Shown here: positions 54,935-64,000 of the stretch, in pieces | Position numbering within the stretch: the first letter of the stretch is position 1 | Layout: each line of letters opens with the position of its first letter | Origin: Watersipora subatra | Lineage: Eukaryota > Bryozoa > Gymnolaemata > Cheilostomatida > Watersiporidae | Assembly: GCF_963576615.1 (NCBI RefSeq) | Contig: NC_088708.1 | Location: 58,825,196 to 58,889,195 of the forward strand | Direction: 5' to 3' | DNA: 64,000 bases | Program-made: the position numbers and the translations under genes | The notes under the pieces: model-generated | What the model was told of the DNA's origin: nothing | The model's input: the letters and a program-made list of their open reading frames with translations, nothing else | Databases searched by the model: none

Positions 54935-55356
54935 TAATTACAATTATGTCAGTGTTTGTTAAAAACCCTGCAGTTTCCTGCAGTATGTGAATAACCACGA
55001 TGGTCACAGTTCGTTATATAATGTAGCTAGACTTAACTGCATTTCTTGTTGCCCATCACTCTTCTGTTGTCTCTTTTCATAATCTCTTCTGCCTTTACCA
55101 TGTTCTTCAGCCACCAAAACACCCCGAACTTTGCACTAGTCGAGTCCATGTCATACTGGTCATGACTTTGAGTTATAGAAGCTACAGCGTGGCTACTGCG
55201 TAGTCCTCCATCGATCTCAGCTTTCTGGTTACTAAAACTACTTTCTTTAGCTCTCATCTTAAGCTTAATGTCATCTAATGTTACATCGGCATCAATTTGC
55301 AGCTCTTGAGAAAAAGCTTCGTCAAACATGCCTGCTAACAGCCTAGTGCGAAGCAT
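54935..55356 (-). pseudogene. gag remnant with zinc-knuckle-like segment
   Basis: A minus-strand ORF 55356-55033 resembles the end of gypsy capsid (LRTRLLAGMFDEAFSQELQI, then DVTLDDIKLKMRAKESS). Downstream, 55010-54920 contains NCDHRGYSHTAGNCR and NYLGHFQARRGK, a decayed nucleocapsid region. Frames are interrupted. Confidence 0.7.
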
Positions 55357-55906
55357 GTCCTATTTCTGTGCCGCGCCCTATTAACATTTGCTGGAGAGAT
55401 CAAATAAATTGTTCATTGGTCTCACCATCCTGATGGACTCTAGAATTAAAGAGTACTGCCTAGGACAATTAGGTATTTCTAGGATTGAAGTACTGACTAA
55501 ATGCCTCTACAATTCTGTCATAAAGTGTTTCATCTGCATCTTCTAGGTGCACAAACAACTAATTGAGTCTATCTGTTCTGCTTCCTTACCCATAGAATAG
55601 TTAAACATGCTAACTTGTCTTTCTGGGTATTTTTTGTCCAAACCAGATGCAATTCAAAATCTGTTGAACTGCTTAATCCGTTCTGGCTATGCAGAAGCGC
55701 TATTGCTGAAGCCCAAGATTTGAGGTGGATTAATGTTACTCATTTTGACAGCCGATACTTCTCTCTGAATATATGTTCACTACCGATAGGACTACTACCC
55801 GGTTATCTATAGATTCTGTGCGGGAACGAATAAGCCACTAGTGTAATAAACACTGCTATTTCCTCATTGATTCCACCCTACTCGCAGTGCCGTGTCATAC
55901 CTTGTG

Positions 55907-56056
55907 GATAGCTGTTGTATAAAGTTTATTTTAGAACACGCTCAAAGCAAGCTATAATAATTTCATTACTGTTAGACCACGGAGTCTCAAGTGCGCATAC
56001 GTAGCGGTGGCGCAGTACAGCCAAAGCTATCAAAGCGTATTTTTACCCAAGACTCA
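55907..56056 (-). repeat. 5' LTR of the gypsy-like element
   Basis: It pairs with the direct repeat at 51800-51950. It ends only about 225 bases upstream of the MMS19 ATG, antisense to that gene. Confidence 0.75.
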
Positions 56057-56280
56057 CTTTTTTTTAACTTTTTGTTCATAACTTTCTTTCATCCAAGCCA
56101 TGGCATCTTCTGGAGCCCTAGTTATAAAAAAATATTTTATTTACACTTCCTCTTTGCGTTTAAAAACATTTTTTTAGAATAAATTCAACCAGTTAATCTC
56201 CTGGTGCAAGTTGTTATGTTGTGTTGTAAGCTTATTTGTTATGTTTTAATTAACCATTCTCAGGAAAGAGGAGGTGCAAC

Positions 56281-59200
56281 ATGTCGGCAATTGAAGGCTA
56301 TGTCACCAACCCAAATGACGATGACTTTGCCATTGTTTTACAAGGTAAAGTGAGTTTATATTGTCTCTTTATATTCCGCTATTGTGACACTTTGCTCAAT
56401 TAAAGGCAGAGAAACAATTGCAGGATTGCTTCCACAAGATTTTATGTAGACCTGCACATACATGTAGTTAAGTTTTCATCTCACATTTTCTAGTCTCCGA
56501 GTGGAATTATTAAAAACTAAGGTAGAATAATGAAATTGATAAATTATCATAATGCCGCCAGTTGGTTTGCATGGCTAACCATTGAAAATCTGTCTTTATT
56601 AGTTTATAGTTTATTATAGTTTATTGATAATATGGTATTGAATATGAGTCCATGATATTATTTAAGTTTATGGCATTGGATATGAACCCATTGTATTAGA
56701 TATGAACACATGGTGTTGGGTTGGAGTCTATGGTATTGGATGTGAACTCCTTGTATCAGATATGAGCACATGATATTGAGCATGAACACCCAGTATGGCT
56801 GATGAGCATGTGATAACAGGTATAAGCGCCTTGCAGCAAGCATAACCAGAAAGTACTAAGTGTGAGTATAGATATATACAAAAGGAGCTGCAAGCCTTTC
56901 AGCATAGCCAACCAATGTAGTCATTCTTATTAAAATTATGCGTTCTGCAGTTATATGATACGTACAGGACCGTTTGGCTGTACAAGTCCATCACATAGAA
57001 TGTACTGTATATCATAGTAGACTGTAATTAAGGATGCTTAACAGAAACGTAGTGTTCCCTAGACCTGTTCTGCTGTCTGGTTTTTGGTTGTTGAGACAAT
57101 CTTTGAATATACACCTTATTTGCAGAGACGGAGACTAGCTCTAAGAAGATACTTGGTTTGGTTGAATTGCTTGGGTATGTATCGCTATTGTATTGCTATT
57201 AAATGGTGATGATGGTGTGTACAACTACATGAATATTGCATGGGCTAACAACAGATTGATGAGTATAATTAAATGTATATATACAATTTTGCTTTTTAAC
57301 TTTTGCAAAACATGTGGAGACACGTTATAGGTGTTGTGTTTTTTATAATTTCCTCTGTGAAAGCTTTTTTGTCTGCTAACAAATCAAAGCAGAAAAGAAA
57401 CTACTGAATGTGGGTGTAAGAATGCCAGAGTTGGCGTGATAAAAATCATACGATTTAATCATTGGTTTAACTTGTGTTTAAAGCATGATTTTTGTCAGTT
57501 TTTTATTTCATAAGTTTGCAAAAGTCCGGGGTTCTTGACAAACGATCTTGTTTCGATGTGTGTAGCAAATCTGTAAACACTCCTATGCCATGAATTAGCA
57601 AGTGTGATGGAGATAATTGACTACATGTGTAGTACAATGCTACAGAAGGAACTTTGAAGTTAGGACCTGCGAGTTCATTTAGTAAACCTCAAAGCAGGAT
57701 TAATTGTGGGGTAGCAACTGTAACTGGTACAGTTTTCCTTACACACTCCATTTAATAACTTACATTATGACATCAAACTCTTTACTGCAATCAGCTCAAG
57801 TGCAAGCGTTGAAGAGTATTCTCCACCTTTGGTTTCGTTCATTTACAATAAGATATGTACTAAAAACTGGCAAACTAGTATTTATATTTTGCATGATCAA
57901 CCGTATTGATCACGCCAAGGAGTATTGTGCTTAAATATTTCATAGTGCCTTTTATGTGAAACTGCTAGGAGCTCTACTCCACTAAATTACTTGCAGGTTG
58001 CAAATTATGATTTTATATGGCTGTTGATTGCAAGAATTATCACATTTTGTCAAACAAGAGTGTGTAAATCATACCGAAAAGTGGGTTCACAAGCATTCTG
58101 ATGTGCAATGCAATTCCCATTCAATTTGCATGAGCAAAAATGAGTGAAAAAACCAAATTTATCAAAAAAATTCATAAAAAGGGATGTAACTAGAAAAAAA
58201 TCCGATTTCTTCGAAACAACCATGATTTTTCCAGCCCTGAAGAAGGCATTTAATAGGTAGATAACAGGTAACAGATAACGCTTCAGTCTAATTCAAAACC
58301 AAAGTTAACTAAATAGACTTTGGTTTATTAAAGTCTAGTTACCAGATAAAGGAGTCGGAAAGGAGTTAAAAGTATATAATTGTACCGAATTGTGTCTGCA
58401 ATTCCATCTGTTGATGTTTATTAATGTTTCTTGCGATTATTACATCTTGAACCTACGTTATGTTTGTGTTGCATATAGTACATGTAGTTTATGTTGTAAA
58501 ATAGAATTCGTCAAACAATAAATGGTTTTGCGTATGGATGCACATTGGCCTAGAGATTACCTTGTGTTACAGACCTTCCCTGACTGATATTGACAAAGGT
58601 ACCAGAGCTAATGCAACACAATTACTCGCTGAGGTCATAAAGCATAGTATAAGCTTGTCAGGGGATGATGTGGAGCCGCTTACAGAATTCTTCTGTGACA
58701 GGATCAAGGACCACCATTCTATTGTGCCACATGTCCTCACCGCTTTCTGCGCCCTCGTGAGTTACTCCATTCTATGGTGCCACATGTCCTCACCGCTTTC
58801 TGCACCCTCGTGATTGACCACCATTCTATTGTGCCACATGACCTCACCGCTTTCTGCACCCTCAGGATTGACCACCATTTTATTGTGCCACATGTCTTCA
58901 CCGCTTTCTGCACCCTCATGAGTGCCACCATCTTATAACCTACCGTGAAAATTCGTTTAATTTTCTAACCTTAGCTCGAATGAGTACATATCATTGTCTG
59001 ATAAACATGATGAGCCGGTTGGTCACCTGTGATAATTGAAAAATGCCTCAGAAATTATTGACGAAGTATGGGTCACATAATCAGATTACGACTAGACGAT
59101 TGGACCAAGCCGAAACAAAACTGTAAAGTAGCGATCATCTATATTTGATACAGGCTTTTCGGTAAAACCCGAAGTGTTTGTCATAAACTAGTGCTACGAG

Positions 59201-62200
59201 ATGTTTTATATTGAGCCTTTTATTGGCCTTTCAATTTACGTGAGAACACCACGTGACAAAACAATAACCAAATATTATGACTACGTCAGAGAAATGAACT
59301 GATTTCAATCTACGGCGGTTTCGTGATGGCTACGATTAACTGTTCGTTTTTGAGCTTTTAAGAGCTTGTAATCACATTTCCACATATTTTGCACCTACAA
59401 CACAGCAGATTAAGACATGGTGAATCTTTTGATACCAAATAACTGTAATGTTAACTTTGTTGCAAGTCAACCATAAACAGTTTGCTTTGTTTTTCAGACA
59501 GGAAGTGAGAAGCTACCAGATAATTGTGCTATTATTACTGCACGCGCCATGTTCCAGCACGGTGAAGTCCAGACTCTGATACAGCAGCACCGGGCTCTTG
59601 CCTTTCAGATAATAGTCAACCTTATGAGTCACAAGCTTGATGGTATGTCTAGTCTGATTTGTTAGTCAGCAGCTATATTTTCTGCCACCAGCATATTTTA
59701 TTGTACGTTTGAACCAACCTAGTCCTTTGCAGCTGGCAATTCATTTATCCTTGTGCTATAAATAGGCCATATTGGTTTAAGGACACCATAAGATCAATGC
59801 TGCTCTAGTGCTCTTTATTGTTTTTAAGGCGCTCATATGTATCGTCCAGCCTTAACTTGCAATTATCTCAGCATAGAGATTTTTCGTCATGTACCATAAA
59901 CTTTGTACAAATATTTGTTTTAACGTTCATTGTATTTTTCAAAGTACTTCATCCAAAGTTTCTTAAAACATCTTAGTTTTATGAATCGATACATCTTTAT
60001 ACAGTTCTTCTTCACATCAAATGGTTTTCTGTTGACCGAATAATGTTAAACAGTGTTTCATCCCTTCCTATTTTAGTTTTGAAAAATTATAGATTTCATA
60101 AAACTTAGTAACTGGTGAGGTAAAATTGACAAAAAAATAAAGCAGCGATTTTCTTAAGATTAAAGCAACAAATAATATAGACATGACACATTATCGGATC
60201 AAGGTGTTAGAAATTCTCCAAAATATAGCAATATATCATGTAGTATAAGCATAGCAGTATACAATGTAGTGGTTATTTGAAGGAATTAAGTGAAAGTGAT
60301 TAGAAAAAGAATGCTTGACACATGGGAAGTGGAGACATTGGAGCGATGATTAAAGATGAAATTAAACATCAAAAATATTTTCTTCCTTTTTCTAGGTATC
60401 TGTTCCGTTATCCCATTGGCCCATGGCTTCATTAATGTATATATGGTAGATGTTACTATTATTGGCAGTAGACAATTAATTGCAAACATCTTTTGAATAC
60501 GTTTACAATCACTACGGAAATTAGCTCATCCATTTATAAATAAGAATGTCTGTCATTTATATGATCAGTTATAGCAATAAAGTTTACGAATGAAAAAAAC
60601 CACTTCATACTAGAAGCGAACTTGTAACCCCGGTTATGCAAACAGGCGTGTCTCTCTACTACTCCACACTGGTGTGTCTATCTACTACTCCACACAGGCG
60701 TGTCTATCTACTACTCCACACTGGACTAATTGGACTGGACTCTACTACTCCACACTGGACTAATTGGACTGGACTCTACTACTCCACACTGGACTAATTG
60801 GACTGGACTCTACTACTCCACACTGGACTAATTGGACTGGACTCTACTACTCCACACTGGACTAATTGGACTGGACTCTACTACTCCACACTGGACTAAT
60901 TGGACTGGACTCTACTACTCCACACTGGACTAATTGGACTGGACTCTACTACTCCACACTGGACTAATTGGACTGGACTCTACTACTCCACACTGGACTA
61001 ATTGGACTGGACTCTACTACTCCACACTGGACTAATTGTGCGCATACTTGCTACAACTGCCAGTCTTGAATCATTAAAATCATACTGACACATGAGTGCG
61101 AAATTCTCAATGGCGTTATTTCATGTTGCCAAAGACTGATCGCCTGTTAGCAATATGGCTTTTGTATTCTGACGCAGCCAATAAGGTGTAGCCTGACTAT
61201 TATGCAAGCCTATTCTCTCACACGAAAAGTTTTTTTACTGCGAAAATCAACTAGCAAATGAATTTTCATAGCAATGAAGTTTATATCATATTTTGTCCTA
61301 TACCTATAATAGAGAAGGTTCAAGTTAGGTGAAATGTGAAATCATAAATTGCTTGACTCGTATTGTGCCGTAGTCTACGAGGTCTTTTATTTACCTGTTG
61401 TATAACTGTTTTTAAACAGTGTTTACCTGCTATACTTTTGTAGTGCTGAGGTTGATGAAAGAAGAGTTTTCTGTTGGCTACATTCATATGATTGATGGTG
61501 AAAGGGACCCCCGCAATCTACTGACTATATTTCAGCTCACACCCCTTGTTATCAATGCTTTTCCTATTGGTAGGTCTGAACATCAATGCTATTTTTATAA
61601 CACCATTTTTTTATTATGAAAAAAGATGAAATTGGTTTTTCATTGCGTATAGCATCAACTATGAAGGTATTATTGGCAATTGATGAAACAGGTTTATATT
61701 TCAAGTTTGTCTGTTATTCTGGTAGTACAAATAACATTGGAATTACTGGGGTGTTTATTACTGAGTGTTGTGTAAATCGGAGAGAATCATTATTTCACAT
61801 TTCCACAGTTTTGTGAATTGTTTTGGCATTTTCATGTCGATACTTATTCAAAATTGAGGTTTTGTGTAACAGTTTTTGCGGGTCAAATCTTAATAGTGCT
61901 ATATAAGTAAATATCGCTAAAAGTTTATTTATATTGGAAACTAATTACACTCTATGTGACAGCCATATCCATTCATAGTTCCATTTGTCAAGATATTTCA
62001 ATGTATTTTTTAAGTCTGGTAAGAAACGAGTATTAAAACAGACAAGATTATAGGTTTGAATAGGTTGAGATCGTGGGTGCTGTGAAATTGTCCTTCTGCT
62101 TACCATGGTGAACTCCTTCCACTCAGGCAGCATTACTAGACTAGTATTTTCGAGTGTATTTCTAGCAGTCTATGAAAGCGAATGTTTTATCGCTTTAATA

Positions 62201-63698
62201 GCAGCTTTTTTATGAATCTTGCTTTAAAAGCTACCTAAAGCTCACACAGTAATCATTTAACAAGCGCAGAGGTTATTGATAACTTTCCTTGTGGTAGTGC
62301 TAATTCGTCAGAAACACACAAAGCTCTGAAAAAACCAACATGCTTTTATAGATTGATGTCCAGTTTCTCAGGAAAGGGATTTAGGCTATTGTCTCTCATT
62401 TTTTAATCGTACAAGTCCCCACTAAACCTGCTCAAAGCACAAGTTATTAAACAAACAATAAATTTTACTTACGGTTGAGCATTTATAACTTGATGAATTT
62501 GTAATCTACATTTGTGACTCATGCGCTTCTTGATATATTCTTATTTGGACATGTTAGTCGTGGAGTATGTGGTTGCATATCTGTTTAACCATTCCACAAA
62601 TTCTGATGTTCAGCTGAACAGCTATGGAAATGGTGACTGATACACCATCTGGTAGCTAGATTATCTCAACTTCCTCAAATGTCTGTTAGCTATCATAAAA
62701 CGAATATATTTTTTCCTATGCCATTCCCGAAATTGTTCTTGAAGTATGTAACTGACTGCTGTTAGTCCATGGTGGTTTCAAGATTTGTGGTTTCTGATGG
62801 TTGACCTCCAGCCACACTGCTCTTTAGGAATGACCTATTTAGTTTAGTGTAGTAGTTCCGCTCCTTAAAGGTTGACTTGCAACAAAATTCACATTACAGT
62901 TATTTGGTATCAAAAGATTCGCCATGTCTTACTCTGTTGTGTAGTAGGTGCCAAATATGTGGGAATGTCATTAAAAGCTCTTAAAAGCTCAAAAACTAAC
63001 AGAAAATCGCAGCGACACGAGACCGCCCTAGTTTGGATTCGTTTTCCAAAACGGCTAAAATGTGACGTATGTGTGGGAGATGGTTTATGTTTACACTTTC
63101 ATGCATCCTTATTCGTCGAACTATTTTCACAAATATACTTCACGCTTGCGATAAAAACCATGTCTATTGTTCTTACGCATCTATTTTATCGGCATCGTAA
63201 TGCTGCAACTTTGAGCACTGATATCTCAAAACAGCATAAAAATATGTTTAATTTTTTAAACTTAGCTTGAACGATTGCATATCATCCTCTGATAAAAATG
63301 ATGAGCTTTTTGGTCCGCTATGATGGTCGAAAAATTCTGTAGAAGTTGTTCGCGCCATAATGCGGGAATTGTTAGTCACATGATCACATAATGTTAGTTT
63401 CAGTTCAAGTTTGATCTATCGCAAATAACAGACATGTTTTCTCGTATTAAACTTGTTAATTTCAATTCGTCATAATCTCTAACGCGCCACATCGTGTTTG
63501 TGCAGCTGGCAAGCTGAGAAGCACCTTTTTTGGCCAAGAGCAGAGCAAAGACCAGACCTTCACCGGGCGTGGAGCAACTGGGCGAAGCTGGATGTGACAA
63601 ACTTTATTTATTCGCTTGCTTACTCTTACCTTTGTTTTCGCCATTTCAAAGACGACATGTTTTCTAACCTGTTTGCATACTCCATGACACCAAAGCAC
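56281..63698 (+). CDS. MMS19: MMS19, cytosolic Fe-S targeting factor (N-terminal part; continues past window)
   Basis: Exons: 56281-56344, 57126-57174, 58573-58756, 59498-59642, 61444-61569 and tentatively 63652-63698. Phases agree through exon 5 (189 residues). Family-specific matches: LAEVIKHS and VEPLTEFFCDRIKDHHSIVP (human FYENRLKDHHLVIP), VLTAFCAL, VLRLMKEEFSVGYIHMIDGE followed by RDPRNLL (human FGFIQVMDGEKDPRNLL). Exon 6 is inferred from phase and a clean GTGAGT donor; its DDMFSNLFAY fits the EELFEVTSCY region only weakly. MMS19 is a HEAT-repeat scaffold of the CIA targeting complex (with CIAO1 and CIAO2B) that delivers Fe-S clusters to DNA polymerases, helicases and XPD (established). 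Only the N-terminal domain is inside the window. CTCAG at 56259-56263 upstream of the ATG looks like a 3' splice site, so a 5' UTR exon lies upstream, perhaps beyond the retrotransposon. Confidence 0.9.
56600..56850. repeat. Degenerate about 20-bp tandem repeat in MMS19 intron 1
   Basis: GGTATTGGATATGAACACAT-like units recur with many substitutions (for example GGCATTGGATATGAACCC, GGTATTGGATGTGAACTC). The period is irregular. Confidence 0.6.
58705..58925. repeat. Tandem duplication of the MMS19 exon 3 end plus donor, about 54-bp unit, 4 copies
   Basis: TGCCACATGTCCTCACCGC starts at 58725 in the exon and recurs at 58778, 58832 and 58886. Each copy ends with a version of the exon-intron junction: CTCGTGAG (real), CTCGTGAT, CTCAGGAT, CTCATGAG. 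Confidence 0.92.
58943..59472 (-). mobile_element. Long-TIR MITE, copy B (truncated)
   Basis: It is similar to copy A in inverted orientation, covering about the inner half through the terminus GCAAGTCAACC at 59472. Shared blocks include TGTCTGATAA, CAAAACTGTAAAGTAGC and GGTAAAACCCGAAG. The terminus is 25 bases before MMS19 exon 4. Confidence 0.8.
60530..60672 (-). repeat. tRNA-derived SINE, copy 3
   Basis: On the minus strand it has GTGTGGAGTAGTAGAGAG (A-box region), GGGGTTACAAGTTCGCTTC (B-box region), GTATGAAGTGG, TTGCTATAACTG, ATGACAGACATTC and an ATTTATAAATG tail. The order matches the copies in GPX intron 1. Confidence 0.68.
60647..61036. repeat. 34-bp minisatellite grown from the SINE head
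   Basis: TCTACTACTCCACACTGGAC units at 60741 and every 34 bases to 61013, each with TAATTGGACTGGAC. Three shorter imperfect units (GTGTCTATCTACTACTCC) precede them at 60647-60725. The unit core TCTACTACTCCACACTG is the complement of the SINE A-box region. Confidence 0.93.
62870..63386 (+). mobile_element. Long-TIR MITE, copy C (truncated)
   Basis: It starts with GGTTGACTTGCAACAAAATT and follows the revcomp of copy A's right half through GTCACATGATCA near 63386, then loses similarity. A 132-codon plus ORF (62872-63270) overlaps it and shares FPKRLKCDV and KTMSIVLT peptides with the copy A ORF on the minus strand. Confidence 0.8.
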
Positions 63699-64000
63699 GT
63701 GAGTAATTTATTTTATAACCACTTGTATTAGTGGTAGTAACTCGGGTTATTTTCTAGTATTCTCCTAATACTACTGTATTAATCTATATTTAATATTACA
63801 ATATTAATGTCATTTAATTGTAATATGATATTATTAGTATTTTATCTTTTTAATTACGTGTATTATTTTTATTATAATAACAAAACTAATTCATACTGCA
63901 TATCTATCTGTAAAACGTAATATATTAATCTATAATTGATAAAATAATGTTGTTTCACGATTAATTTCGCCAAATTTCTTAACCCCACTCACTTATAGAT

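Larger units (their letters stand above)
51800..56056 (-). mobile_element. Degenerate Ty3/gypsy-like LTR retrotransposon
   Basis: Direct repeats of about 150 bases at 51800-51950 and 55907-56056 (GATAGCTGTTGT start) bracket minus-strand gag and pol remnants in the expected order. On the minus strand each repeat contains AATAAA just before CTTTA and its end, as an LTR would. All coding parts carry stops and frameshifts, and integrase is mostly missing, so the copy is dead. I see no envelope-like ORF. Confidence 0.82.

Noticed and set aside
63462-63731. Overlapping ORFs on both strands near the right edge
   Set aside because: Neither resembles the expected MMS19 continuation or any family I know, apart from the short tentative exon at 63652-63698.

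Overview
This window is nuclear DNA from an AT-rich animal genome. Coding sequence is broken into short exons with GT-AG introns, and all five recognisable genes are conserved metazoan genes: VCP/p97, Patched, a GPX7/8-like peroxidase, UBTD1/2 and MMS19. The mix of mariner, TTAA-target and hAT-like terminal-inverted-repeat (TIR) elements, tRNA-derived SINEs, a Ty3/gypsy element and many intronic minisatellites fits an invertebrate, possibly a spiralian. The sequence alone does not fix the phylum.

Layout: (1) 3-7194 (+), VCP/p97 from about human residue 141 to its stop, 10 exons. (2) 7.2-14.1 kb, intergenic: a dead Tc1 transposon, a C-rich foldback, a small cluster of GLI/Ci-like sites followed by a TATA box, and a foldback MITE. 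(3) 14146-33712 (+), a complete Patched gene: 20 exons, 1276 codons before the stop, every exon phase agreeing. Its introns carry a 44-bp minisatellite and a 1376-bp element with about 128-bp TIRs and TTAA target duplications. (4) 34625-43645 (-), a complete four-exon cysteine glutathione peroxidase of the GPX7/8 type with a signal peptide and a KDEL-like C-terminus. Its 6.9-kb first intron holds SINEs, a two-finger C2H2 ORF, a 2017-bp TIR element rich in CTCGAG palindromes with another element nested inside it, and a 24-bp minisatellite open in several frames. (5) 44807-47129 (-), UBTD1/2, three exons. (6) 47.1-56.3 kb, intergenic: a long-TIR MITE, a small CpG-rich patch and a degenerate minus-strand Ty3/gypsy element with about 150-bp LTRs. 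(7) 56281 to the right edge (+), the first five or six exons of MMS19, running off the window.

The genes act in different processes: protein extraction (VCP), Hedgehog reception (Patched), ER peroxide handling (GPX7/8), a ubiquitin-related adaptor (UBTD) and cytosolic Fe-S delivery (MMS19). They are not an operon. The most informative points are the divergent UBTD-MMS19 pair, which matches the human MMS19/UBTD1 arrangement as I recall it; the GLI-site cluster upstream of Patched, a classic Hedgehog target; the palindrome-rich TIR element; and several places where repeats touch splice sites.
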